Source: Thermodesulfitimonas autotrophica
GTDB taxonomy: Bacteria; Bacillota; Desulfotomaculia; Desulfotomaculales; Ammonificaceae
Length of the DNA stretch: 64,000 nt
Reading direction: 5' to 3'
Assembly (NCBI RefSeq): GCF_003815015.1
Contig: NZ_RKRE01000003.1
Location: forward strand, 434,001-498,000
Of the stretch, positions 45,501 through 53,400 are shown piece by piece. A program made the translations under genes and the position numbers. Every line of letters starts with the position of its first letter. The first letter of the stretch is position 1. Below the pieces are notes generated by a model. It was not told the DNA's origin, ran no database searches, and saw only the letters and a list, made by a program, of their open reading frames with translations.

Positions 45501-45935
45501 CTGTTGAAGGAGTCTATCGAAACAAACCGGATGCCCGGGCTTTACACCGCCTGCGATGCTTTTGTCCTCCCTTCGCGGGGGGAGGCCTGGGGCCAGCCCT
45601 ACCTTGAGGCGATGGCCTGTGGCTTACCAACTATTGGGACTAAGTGGGGCGGTAACTTGGAGTTTATGACGGAGGAGAACAGCTTCCTCATTGAGATTGA
45701 GGGCTTGGAAGAAGTGCCAGACGGTGTGGATGTGCCTCTTTGCCGTGGCCATCGGTGGGCCAAACCCAGCGTGGAACATCTACGTAAACTTATGCGCTAT
45801 GTTTTTGAAGAGCGCGAAGAAGCGCGGCGGAAAGGGCAAAGAGCCCGCGAAGAGGTGGCGGAGAAGTGGACTTGGGAAAGGGCGGCTCAGGCTGCGTTGC
45901 AGGAGCTCACAAAATATACCAGTGTTTTGGGGTGA
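42528..45935 (+). CDS. Multidomain GT4-TPR-methyltransferase-GT4 protein
   Basis: 1135 residues, no signal peptide. (1) Residues about 1-380: GT-B family 4 glycosyltransferase with FVPC/GVNTAVF, FLFVGGTLLRKGVDILLQAY, and the acceptor/donor motif RGEGFALPVAEAMACGLPVI near 260. (2) About 400-500: TPR units (GFQAYAIGDKGKALELFRQAL, NLGLLYLERQEFALAARHLL). (3) About 585-745: class I SAM methyltransferase with VLDVGCGEGVFLEMLREAG near 592. (4) About 755-1135: a second GT4, with FVLPSRGEAWGQPYLEAMACG near 1016. It probably extends and methylates an oligosaccharide on one scaffold. It follows fliT in the flagellar cluster. Acceptor unknown. Confidence 0.85.
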   Translation: MVLPQPNGKCGIVWEGSFFVYHSLALVNRELVLALLRDEQLEIGIKPYEPDQFDETVDPRFALLSARMNLRPARVDFTVRHRWPPLFEPAEGRLIWIQPWEYGSLPVEWARFAATDQVAEIWVPSSFVRDCYVQSGVDPEKVFVVPCGVNTAVFHPQATPVILPTRKGFKFLFVGGTLLRKGVDILLQAYLRFFSAKDDVCLVIKDLGAETFYRGQGLGAKVKELTERENAPEVLYLGGTFEEREMAGLYRACDCLVHPYRGEGFALPVAEAMACGLPVIVTNYGACLDFCDPGNALLVSASVVRDPRKRVGDFETVGYPCWAEPDVEHLAYLMRWVYENPAEARALGQRAAVAVSQKLTWNKAAEKAKARFTELMGERGRGLKMLQAEGNNLEELLEQGFQAYAIGDKGKALELFRQALVAAPDHVDVNYNLGLLYLERQEFALAARHLLSYLEKEVSSAEAWVALGSALAGLGDYGSAQIAYESALQLDSKAASVQENLRLVKAVSSREFDIWEDGWYRSQVTRLVRALPVSEGAPRDDQGGEPDFSLAEEEGELGRITAAVSHAFEAAPEFSRQVKEEILPFFRDCSRVLDVGCGEGVFLEMLREAGVEGEGIDLDPVVVEKARAKGLRAQVASALDFLRQHRGVYDGVMLGHIIEHFSGPEAVKLLYYCARALKGRGIIAIQTPNFSRPEVQAHNFWLDITHVRPYPPLLLEVILRTLRFDILKSGVVESSGGLDVIVVGRKQEVAVSRKEVVWRGWVYEASDSGEEARRFISVLNRSPWFTVRIIPEGVKKGAKGIFNPEGPWELKRSEPLFSSRETIVVHHLPVFSFDDKAFRGKTQGAINIGRTMFDLVPLNPEWVKGLNRLDEIWVPSRFNVETFNASGVDRARLRVVPRGVDPELFNPKAEPLDLRCGKGFVFLANFDFQDRKGWDILLTAYLTEFKEGEDVALLLRVWKPDHRRLGTIEMQLASFIRQRLGLRLDRIPEIILLKESIETNRMPGLYTACDAFVLPSRGEAWGQPYLEAMACGLPTIGTKWGGNLEFMTEENSFLIEIEGLEEVPDGVDVPLCRGHRWAKPSVEHLRKLMRYVFEEREEARRKGQRAREEVAEKWTWERAAQAALQELTKYTSVLG

Positions 45936-45944
45936 AGTAAGTAA

Positions 45945-47468
45945 ATGGCATTGACTGTTTTCGAGGGGCGGCCAAGGTCGGAGGGAGCCTTAGAAGTGGT
46001 TTTCGTAGGGGAGTTTTTTACCTCTACCCAGAGGGCGGAGTTTAACCGTAAGCTTGCGGTGGCCCTCTTGGATGAAGGGATAACCCTGGGTATTTTGCAC
46101 CGGGGGCCGCGGGACTGGTATTTGCAGGGGGAGGAAGAGTCTTTCGATCTGTTCGAAAAGTTGGAGAAAGATGTGCCTCAGGATCCTGACTTTTACCTCT
46201 GTTGGGAAGGGGAGAGTGTGGGGTTATCCGAAACGCCCCTCTTTCGGTTAGTGGCCGTGACCGCTGCTGGCAAGAACGGCGAATATGCCTGCCCGGTGTT
46301 GGAGCTGAAGACCCCCCAGTCTTCCTGGGCGGAAGCTGCCCGGCTTTTAAAGGAGCGGCTTGAGAATTTGCGGTCTAAAAGGCGGCGGCACACGATTACC
46401 TCCTTTTCCCTTGACGTTTGTCTTTATACCACTTCCCCAAACGCTGGATTGGCAGAGGAAACACGGGCTAATCTCAGGTCTTACTTAGGCGCTGCGGTTG
46501 TGCCCCAATTTTTGGCTCCCGAGCAAATTGGCAGTGTAGATCCGGAGGGCCGGCTGTTGTTGATGGCGGAGGGGGAAACTTTACTTCTCGAAGACCAGCA
46601 GGCTTTCCAAGAGGCCTTTTTCAGCCCTGAAGAAAGGATAGTCTTCTTGGAGGCAGTGTCTTTTGATGCCTGGGGTTTAGAACAGTTTATATTTCCTTCT
46701 TGCCGGTTTTTCCGCGGGCGGGCGATCCGGGAGTTGGGTGCGGTGGATGAATTGCCCCTTTCTTACGAGGGGCGGTGGGCGCCCGTGCGGGTCCTTCGGC
46801 CTCTTTCTTTGGCCCAAAAGCGCCGGGAGAGAATGTTCGCCGGGTGGAGCCGGAAGTTGCCCGCCTACCACCTCCACCATCTTTTAGCGGTGGATGCTGC
46901 GGCAATAGGCAGGTGGCAGGAGGCGATAGTTGCTTTCCAAATGGCCTACCGGGAAGCACCGGAGCCTTACCGAGCGCTGGTGCTGCGAAACCTCTCTTTG
47001 GCCCTCATTGAACAGGAGCGTTACCAAGAAGCGATTGGGGTGCTCCGAGACGCGCAGGAGCTTTACTCGGGTTATGCCGACCTTAGTTACCTCATCGGTT
47101 TGGCTTACTGGAAGCAGAAGGACTACGACGAGGCTCTCCGGGAGTTCTTGGCGGCGGCAGAAAAAGGTGAGGCCACCAGGTGGTACTACAGCGATCCTGG
47201 CGCGGGTACATACAAACCAGTTTTTCTTATCGCGGAGGCTTACAAGGAAAAAGGTAACCTCACCGGCGCGCTTGCGGGATACGTTGGTAGTTTGACTCAT
47301 AACTCCTACTTCCTGCCTACTCTGGAAAGACTTGCCCAGATCGGTTTAGACCAGCAGGCTGCCGGCGAGGTTTCCGAGTTGCTTCAACAGGTCTTGGATC
47401 TCCGCCGGCCAGAGGTAAGGGAGGCGTTTGACCATTTCTTAGCGGTTGCAACGCCGGTTGGGAGATGA
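45945..47468 (+). CDS. TPR protein with transferase-like but degenerate N-terminal half
   Basis: 507 residues. The C-terminal part (about 290-500) is TPR and closely resembles that of the GT2-TPR protein at 37865, including a shared G-x-G-(S/T)-Y turn and the following EAYKEKGNLTGALAGYVGSLTHNSYFLPTL, compared with QTYEQLGDYAQAVRAYTEALKANRYFLGPV. The first 280 residues carry no intact nucleotide-sugar motif. The segment SCRFFRGRAIRELGAVDE falls where active GT2-TPR proteins have FRVFRN..GAIHE. It may be a catalytically dead transferase serving as an adaptor. It begins 9 bases after the preceding gene's stop and ends at a bidirectional terminator. Confidence 0.7.
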   Translation: MALTVFEGRPRSEGALEVVFVGEFFTSTQRAEFNRKLAVALLDEGITLGILHRGPRDWYLQGEEESFDLFEKLEKDVPQDPDFYLCWEGESVGLSETPLFRLVAVTAAGKNGEYACPVLELKTPQSSWAEAARLLKERLENLRSKRRRHTITSFSLDVCLYTTSPNAGLAEETRANLRSYLGAAVVPQFLAPEQIGSVDPEGRLLLMAEGETLLLEDQQAFQEAFFSPEERIVFLEAVSFDAWGLEQFIFPSCRFFRGRAIRELGAVDELPLSYEGRWAPVRVLRPLSLAQKRRERMFAGWSRKLPAYHLHHLLAVDAAAIGRWQEAIVAFQMAYREAPEPYRALVLRNLSLALIEQERYQEAIGVLRDAQELYSGYADLSYLIGLAYWKQKDYDEALREFLAAAEKGEATRWYYSDPGAGTYKPVFLIAEAYKEKGNLTGALAGYVGSLTHNSYFLPTLERLAQIGLDQQAAGEVSELLQQVLDLRRPEVREAFDHFLAVATPVGR

Positions 47469-47490
47469 AAATGACTTCCTTGACGCACAA

Positions 47491-47533
47491 GAAAAAAAGA
47501 GGCGGGAGTTAATACAACCCCCGCCTCTCTTTT
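47491..47533. terminator. Bidirectional terminator between convergent glycan operons
   Basis: AGAGGCGGG (47498-47506) and CCCGCCTCT (47520-47528) form a 9-bp stem. It is flanked by A-runs on the left (T-run for the minus strand) and CTTTT on the right. It ends the plus-strand flagellar/glycan run and, from the other side, the minus-strand surface-protein operon, whose last stop is at 47542. Confidence 0.85.
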
Positions 47534-47541
47534 CGGTAATC

Positions 47542-50500
47542 TTAATCCAAATGGGAGACGGCCTCGAGTACCCGCTTGGCTACCACGATCGCCATGGCCC
47601 GGGTGGTCGCTGCCCGCGGGGCGAAGCTGCCGTCGGGATTGCCGCTGAGGAGCCCGGCCTTTACCGCTGCGGCAACGCTATTCTCGGCCCACGGGGCGAT
47701 CTGGCCCCGGTCGGTGAAGCGGCCGAGCAGTTGGGCCGTCTCGCTGGTGGTCAGAGCCACGTCAACGCCAGCCTTCTTTAATGCCCGGAGAAGCAGTGCC
47801 GCCATCTCCTCGCGGGTTATCCGCCGCTCTGGGTCAAACCGGCCCGCGCCTACGCCGCTGACCAGACCCTGCTGGTAAGCCGTTTCTACCACGCTGAAGT
47901 ACCACTTGTCCGGTGCTACGTCGCGGAAGGTAGGCTCTACTGGCTTCGTTGGGCTGATTCCCAGAGCGTTTAGCATCAGCGCGGCGAACTCGGCGCGGGT
48001 TACCGCCCGCTCCGGTGCGAAGCTGGTGGCGGAGACCCCTTTCGTTATCCCCCGCGCGGCACCGAAGAGGATGTCGCGCTTGGCCCAGTGGCCCGTGATG
48101 TCGGTGAATCCTGCCCGGTATTCGAACAGCCCGTATTTGCTGAGCCGGGAGAGCTCAACCGCGACCTTCCCCGCGGCGACAGTGCCGCCCAGGCAGGTCA
48201 GGCTGCCGTCCTCGTTGATGCGGTAGGCAAAGAGCCCGGCCGTGTCGCTGACCTTTGCCGCTTCGTAGGGAAGGGCAAGAGTCACCCGCTTGTTGAGCTT
48301 CGCCGGGCCTTCCGGGGTCGCGATCTCCAGGCTCGCCGGCTGACCGACAGCCTTTGCGCCTGCAGGGAGGCGCGCCGGGAGATCTGCCGGCCCGATCTTC
48401 ACCGTCACCTGGTGCCCGGAAGGCAAAGCGCCGGGCGGCAGGGTAAGCTCGGCCCACTTTGTCCAGATGGTTAGCGTGGCGCGCTTGGCGGTCACCGCGC
48501 CCGTCACCTCCGGGGACAGGATCACGTTGAGCGGCGTCCCGATGGAGGTGAGGTCGAGGACGATCGCGCTCTTGCCCGCTCCGAGGAGTGCCTGCACCGC
48601 GGCTTCGGGAACGGTCACGTCAGTCACCCCGCCAACCGCTGTGAGCAGGAGGTTGTTCGGGTAGAGGATGCCGGTTGTTCCGGGAGTCAGGGTGACTGCC
48701 GGAGGAGGAGCGCCGCCCGGGACGTCGTTGTCGGCGATATTCACGGTGACCGGGGCGATCAGGATGTTGTTGTAGTCAGGATCGACGCTGGTTGCGCTGT
48801 GGGTCACCGTGCCGGTGTGGCTGCCCTCAATCACCCTGTCGTCAACCGCCGTTACCGTTACGGTCTGCGGGAGGTTGTAGTTTGTACCGTCAAAGGTCAG
48901 CGAAGTTGGCGTCACGGAGACCTGGCTATCTCCGTAAACGTTGACCGTCACCGTGGCGGTCGGCTGCGTGGCCAGCTTCAGGGTGTAGGTCGCTCCCGGA
49001 CCGCCTTCGGAGACCGCGACCGTTTTCGGCGATACTACCACGCCCTTTCGGGTGATGGTCAGCGTGTAAGTCTCCGCGCCGCCCTTACCCGAGACCCTAA
49101 TGGTGATGGTGTTCGGACCAGCGTCCAAGTCAATCGGCTGGGAGGCCGTGCCGTCGGCGACGGGCTGGCCGTTGACCGTGATCGTTAGGTTTTTGGCAGC
49201 CACGGTGGGCGTGACCGTGGTGGTGTAAACGCTGTTGGCCACGGTCAGCGCATAGGCGGTCACGTCCGGGTCAAAAGCAGGGGTAAAGCTTCCGGCGCTC
49301 GCGCTCAGACCGCTCAGGCCCACATCGGGCGAGATCGCGTAGCTGCTGAAGTGCGTGACCGGTAGGCTGATGGTGCCGCCGGCTTCGCCGTAAACGAAGG
49401 CGGCGGTAGGCCAGTAGACCGCGCTCGCCGTTGACACGCCGCTGTCGGCGAAGGCCGCCACGTCCAACAGAGCTTCACTCAACGGAATGGGGTAAGCAAG
49501 CTGGGCGACGCTGAAGTCGGCGACCCAGTTGGGGTACAGGGCGTTGACGTTGAAGAGCCTCAGCGTACCCGGCTTATCTGAGAGGTAGGCCTGCGCCTCG
49601 GGAAGAGCCGTCCGGTCGGTGTAGACGGAGACCCAGGTGGTCTGGGAACCGGCCGGAGGCAGCGCTATGCGTAACGCCTTGAAGATGGTAGCGAACTGCG
49701 GCCTTGTCTCTGGCGTTGCCCCGTAAAGCAAATCAATAACCGTCGCGGGGTTGGTAGGATCCGCCTGCGCGAACTCGATCTCTCCTATGGCCTGGTACCC
49801 ACCCGGTGCGGTTGGCGGCTGGTAGACCACAAAGGCGATGGAGGAGTTGGCGTTGACCTGCCGGAGGTTAAGCCCCGGCGTTTCCAAAGCCGGCCGCGCC
49901 TTAAAGGGCGGCTGCGACTTGGTGTAGGCCCAGCCTGCCGGGATCAGGTCCGCGGGTGGGTAGGGTAAAAGGTTGGCGAAGACCAGGTCGCTTGGCTGGC
50001 TCCCGTACTTGAGGACGAAGGGCGGGCCGAAGGGGCTGCCGTCTTTGTAAATTTGGACGGCCACCGGCCAGGCGCCGTTGTCATCGTCGGTAAGGAGCGA
50101 GGTCGTGAAGTCGTGGCCCCCGCTTACCGTATTGTAGGTACCGGCAAGACGCCAACCGTTCGTTACACAGCCGTAGATCACATCCGTGACCGTGAAACCG
50201 CTACCCGGCACTATCCGGCCGAAGGCGAGGTCGTAGTTGGCAGGGGTAGGAAGCCCGTAAACCGTGAAGGAGATGGTATCGGGCGTTGTTGAGCGGTAAT
50301 AGTAGACGTGGTCGGCATCGGTGTCGCCGATCTCAAACTTGAGCACGCTGATGACGCAGCTCGTCTCGGCGTAGTTGCCCGCGGCGTCGTACACCCGGGC
50401 CGTGACGGTGTAGGTGCCTGGCGCCACGTTGGTGGTGTCAATGGTCCAGGCCTTCCAACTGCCGGGTGGGGTGGCCGCGTCGCCGCCGGACGGCCCGTCG

Positions 50501-51093
50501 GTGACCGTGGCCCCGGCGGGGTAGGAGGTGAGGTAAAAGCCAGTATTCAGAACCGGGCTCAAGGAGTCAACCGCGTAGACGGCGAGCAGGATCGTTCCAG
50601 GCGTGATTCCCTTCACCACGACCGAGGGCGTGCAGACGAGGTAGTTGCTGGGCAGGGTCGGCGGTACGGTGTCGTAGACGAAAACCTTCGTGGTGACGTC
50701 GCTCCGGACACCGGTCACGCTGTTGTAGGCTTGGAGCTGCACGCTGTAGACCCAGTTGCCGATGGTGATTCCCGTGAAGTCGAGGTCCCATCCGTAAACA
50801 CTGTTGCCGAGGTTGGTAACAGGATAGTCTTGTAGAACCCCCGGTGGCGAAATCGGCCCCGTACCGTCGGCGTTGTAAACCCCACCGTAGACAGTGTCCA
50901 CGGTGACACCGCCCGAGTCGTAGGTGCCGGTCAGCGCCACGGTGTTCAGGTAGGTGACGTTGCCCACGGTGGTCCCGGTCGTAATCGTCCAGGAGGCCAG
51001 CGCCGCGCCGGTGGTGGCCAGCGACAGGAAGCAGAGGAGAAAGGTCAGCAGCGCCCGGAGGCCGGCGCTTTTCCCAAAAGCTTTTGTTTTGAT
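47542..51093 (-). CDS. Large SLH-anchored surface protein, apparent AUC start
   Basis: Secreted cell-surface protein. The continuous frame needs its first 42 codons to be counted from ATC at 51093-51091, giving 1183 residues. These codons encode a textbook signal peptide (KTKAFGKS, then LRALLTFLLCFLSLATTGAALA). The only ATG nearby (51100-51098) is in another frame and touches the GGAGGG (51106-51101), whereas ATC is 7 bases after it; TGA precedes ATC in frame. The first in-frame GTG (50967) would lose the signal. Then come beta-sandwich regions, a cadherin-like domain (LSGLSASAGSFTPAFDPDVTAY), a Calx-beta-like stretch, and three C-terminal SLH repeats (AGFTDITGHWAKRDILFGAARG, FRDVAPDKWYFSVVETAY, FTDRGQIAPWAENSVAAAV) that bind cell-wall polymer. 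Last gene of the minus-strand operon. Confidence 0.85.
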   Translation of the reverse strand: MKTKAFGKSAGLRALLTFLLCFLSLATTGAALASWTITTGTTVGNVTYLNTVALTGTYDSGGVTVDTVYGGVYNADGTGPISPPGVLQDYPVTNLGNSVYGWDLDFTGITIGNWVYSVQLQAYNSVTGVRSDVTTKVFVYDTVPPTLPSNYLVCTPSVVVKGITPGTILLAVYAVDSLSPVLNTGFYLTSYPAGATVTDGPSGGDAATPPGSWKAWTIDTTNVAPGTYTVTARVYDAAGNYAETSCVISVLKFEIGDTDADHVYYYRSTTPDTISFTVYGLPTPANYDLAFGRIVPGSGFTVTDVIYGCVTNGWRLAGTYNTVSGGHDFTTSLLTDDDNGAWPVAVQIYKDGSPFGPPFVLKYGSQPSDLVFANLLPYPPADLIPAGWAYTKSQPPFKARPALETPGLNLRQVNANSSIAFVVYQPPTAPGGYQAIGEIEFAQADPTNPATVIDLLYGATPETRPQFATIFKALRIALPPAGSQTTWVSVYTDRTALPEAQAYLSDKPGTLRLFNVNALYPNWVADFSVAQLAYPIPLSEALLDVAAFADSGVSTASAVYWPTAAFVYGEAGGTISLPVTHFSSYAISPDVGLSGLSASAGSFTPAFDPDVTAYALTVANSVYTTTVTPTVAAKNLTITVNGQPVADGTASQPIDLDAGPNTITIRVSGKGGAETYTLTITRKGVVVSPKTVAVSEGGPGATYTLKLATQPTATVTVNVYGDSQVSVTPTSLTFDGTNYNLPQTVTVTAVDDRVIEGSHTGTVTHSATSVDPDYNNILIAPVTVNIADNDVPGGAPPPAVTLTPGTTGILYPNNLLLTAVGGVTDVTVPEAAVQALLGAGKSAIVLDLTSIGTPLNVILSPEVTGAVTAKRATLTIWTKWAELTLPPGALPSGHQVTVKIGPADLPARLPAGAKAVGQPASLEIATPEGPAKLNKRVTLALPYEAAKVSDTAGLFAYRINEDGSLTCLGGTVAAGKVAVELSRLSKYGLFEYRAGFTDITGHWAKRDILFGAARGITKGVSATSFAPERAVTRAEFAALMLNALGISPTKPVEPTFRDVAPDKWYFSVVETAYQQGLVSGVGAGRFDPERRITREEMAALLLRALKKAGVDVALTTSETAQLLGRFTDRGQIAPWAENSVAAAVKAGLLSGNPDGSFAPRAATTRAMAIVVAKRVLEAVSHLD

Positions 51094-51265
51094 CTCTCAT
51101 CCCTCCTTTCCGTAAATTACGCGTAAGGATGACTCTGCCGTCGGTAAGGTTTCTGCAGTTGAATCCTCTCCAGGGAACCACCTCCCTTCGCACGCAGTCA
51201 GAATTTTGCTAAACTTTATTCGATCCTGCGCCCCAAATTCCTGCATAAAGCGGCAAGAAATTCCT

Positions 51266-53368
51266 TTACTTTTTTACCGCCAAGAGGATAAAGCTCGGGT
51301 AGATCCAGAAAAGCTGCTCCACCTGCTTCTGGATTTCCTTCCAGATGGCGAGGACTCCTTCGGTGACCCCGAGCGTAGTCGCGAACTCTTTCCATATTGG
51401 GGGGCAGAAGTCGTGCCACATGATGATGCCGCCCGAGCGCGCCAGTTGGAAGGCCTTCAAGGTGTCGTTGATGACTACATCTTTTGTGTGGCCGCCATCA
51501 ATCAGGGCGGAGTCGAAGAAACCGGGAGGATAGTTGGAAATCTCCCATTTCCTGCTGTCGCAGTAGATCTGGCAGACCCGGTGGCCTAGTTCCTTCTGTA
51601 GGTAAACCCTGCCGATGAAGCCAATGGTGTCGGTCCTGTAAGAACCCTGTTCGGGAAGGCCCAGTTTTCTCGCCCAAGCGCGGATGGCGGGCAGTTCGGC
51701 CTCCTCGCAGCCGTAAGCCGCTTCGCCAGAAGGTTTATCCTCGCCAAACGGGAGGTTGATCGTCCACACCGTTGCGTCGCACTCTTCGAGGCAGTAGACC
51801 GTGCCGGTTCCCTGCCAGGTGCCGAACTCCAGGTGCCGCCGGGGGCGGAAATTGCGGTAAATGTACCGGAAGGTGGGGGCATCGTCACTCTCCATCTTCC
51901 ACTCCGCCAGGGGCTTGATGAATGAGCTTACCGGGTAGCTTATCGGCCTTTCAAACCCTAACTTTTCGTGGAGGTTCTTCACGGAGACCACGGGGATACC
52001 AACAGCCCCCATTTCTTTGTGCTCTATGGTGACGCAGGGAGGCGGAGTGAAGTTTGCTAGGACCGAGGCGATTTCTTCATCGCCTGCAGGATTTCTTTTT
52101 AGATAGTTAGAGTAAAGTTTTTTCGCTCCTTCCACCTCGTTGAGGCTGATCAGGATCTTGATGTAGTTCGCCAGCGCGTCAGCATTGTCGGGATCCAGCT
52201 CGAGGGCTTTGAGGAAGTGGTTTACGGCGTTTTCGAATTCTCCTTTCTGCCAGTAGCAGACGCCCAGGTTGTTATACGCGGGGGCCAGGTTCGGGGCGAT
52301 CGCAATCGCCCGGGTAAAAGCCTTTAAAGCCCCCTCTACATCGCCTTGGAGAAAAAGGCGCTCTCCTTCACGGTTTTCCTGCACAGCACGAGAATCGTTT
52401 CTGGTTACCTGGTCCCCAGGAAAGGCTGGCTGCCGCTTGAGGTCTGCGCCCGTTGCGAAAACGGGTTTATTTGTCGGGTCTGGTCCGGAGGAGGCGAGGC
52501 GTTTCTCCTGGGTGCTGTCCGGCTTGGTCCTGTCGGGCGGGGCAAGCCCTTCGGAATTAGGGGTCTCCGGTGACTGGGTTAAGAGCCGTTTTTTGCGGAT
52601 TAACCCAAAGGGCCTCCGTCCTAAAAGGCCTTCAGGCGGCACCTGCGGGAAGTCCCAGATGAAGAACTCCTCTATCTCTGGTTCGTGGTCTCTTAAGAAA
52701 CGCTCGAAGGACCGGAGGGTATCCCCAGCCCAAGGGAATATTCCCTGATAGGTGGCTTCATCGTGGAGGTCGTCACATACTATCAGGCCGCCGGGTTTTA
52801 AAAAGGGCCAGAAAGTGGTGAGATCGTTGAAGAGGCCGTCCTCCGTGTGTTTGCCGTCGACAAAGATCAGGTCGAACTCGTGTTCCTTTAAGAGGTTGAC
52901 GAGTTCGGGGATCTGGTGCCACCGCGGGATATCCGCCCCCATGTTTTCGTTATCGCCCTTTCCTAGCGGCTGGGTGTTGGCCCGGAAGAATCTAACCCGT
53001 TCTACCGGTATCCCCTTCCGGCGGCACCAGTCGTGTATTTTCTCCCGCGCGAAGTCAATATTGTTGGTAGAAAAACCGAGTTGGTCGGCATAAATTCCCA
53101 GGTCTAAGGAGACGAAAAGCTCAATCTCAGGGGAAGCCTTGAGGAGGGTTGCCGCGCTCATCCCGAAGGCCGTGCCTATTTCCAGGATTCGCCGGGGCCT
53201 TTCGGTCTGGGCGATTCCGTACAAACAGGGGTAATAGGTGGTTACCTCGGACCCGGCAGTTTCCTCCCAGGGATGTCCGGATAAAAGGTTAAACTCGGCG
53301 AACAGTTCCCGGCTTGTTACGGGTAGCTTTAATTCTAAGGCCTTGCAAACTTCGGGAAGCTTTTTCAT
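51266..53368 (-). CDS. Methyltransferase-TPR-methyltransferase fusion protein
   Basis: 700 residues, cytosolic. Residues about 55-260: SAM-dependent methyltransferase of the Methyltransf_24/cephalosporin-hydroxylase-like type (ILEIGTAFGMSAATLLKAS, FDLIFVDGKHTEDGLFNDLTTFWPFLKPGG). Residues about 330-430: TPR units (GDVEGALKAFTRAIAIAPNLAPAYNNLGVCYWQKGEFENAVNHFLKAL). Residues about 505-700: a second methyltransferase of the same type (HLEFGTWQGTGTVYCLEE, FDSALIDGGHTKDVVINDTLKAF). It presumably methylates glycan sugars. Same MT/GT-TPR design as the genes at 37865 and 42528. The link between domains 1 and 2 is a low-complexity Pro/Thr/Ser region. Confidence 0.82.
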   Translation of the reverse strand: MKKLPEVCKALELKLPVTSRELFAEFNLLSGHPWEETAGSEVTTYYPCLYGIAQTERPRRILEIGTAFGMSAATLLKASPEIELFVSLDLGIYADQLGFSTNNIDFAREKIHDWCRRKGIPVERVRFFRANTQPLGKGDNENMGADIPRWHQIPELVNLLKEHEFDLIFVDGKHTEDGLFNDLTTFWPFLKPGGLIVCDDLHDEATYQGIFPWAGDTLRSFERFLRDHEPEIEEFFIWDFPQVPPEGLLGRRPFGLIRKKRLLTQSPETPNSEGLAPPDRTKPDSTQEKRLASSGPDPTNKPVFATGADLKRQPAFPGDQVTRNDSRAVQENREGERLFLQGDVEGALKAFTRAIAIAPNLAPAYNNLGVCYWQKGEFENAVNHFLKALELDPDNADALANYIKILISLNEVEGAKKLYSNYLKRNPAGDEEIASVLANFTPPPCVTIEHKEMGAVGIPVVSVKNLHEKLGFERPISYPVSSFIKPLAEWKMESDDAPTFRYIYRNFRPRRHLEFGTWQGTGTVYCLEECDATVWTINLPFGEDKPSGEAAYGCEEAELPAIRAWARKLGLPEQGSYRTDTIGFIGRVYLQKELGHRVCQIYCDSRKWEISNYPPGFFDSALIDGGHTKDVVINDTLKAFQLARSGGIIMWHDFCPPIWKEFATTLGVTEGVLAIWKEIQKQVEQLFWIYPSFILLAVKK

Positions 53369-53400
53369 CGCTTTTTCTCCCTAGCCTACTTGGGGTCTCC

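Noticed and set aside
50567-51193. 208-codon minus-strand frame with ATG at 51100 overlapping the start of the SLH gene
   Set aside because: Its sequence is Arg/His/Asp-rich shadow translation of the signal peptide and first domain in another frame, and ends without family features.
51112-51265. Possible riboswitch in the leader of the large SLH gene
   Set aside because: Compared by eye with c-di-GMP, SAM, cobalamin and glycine classes; no core motif matches. The gap otherwise shows nothing I can name.
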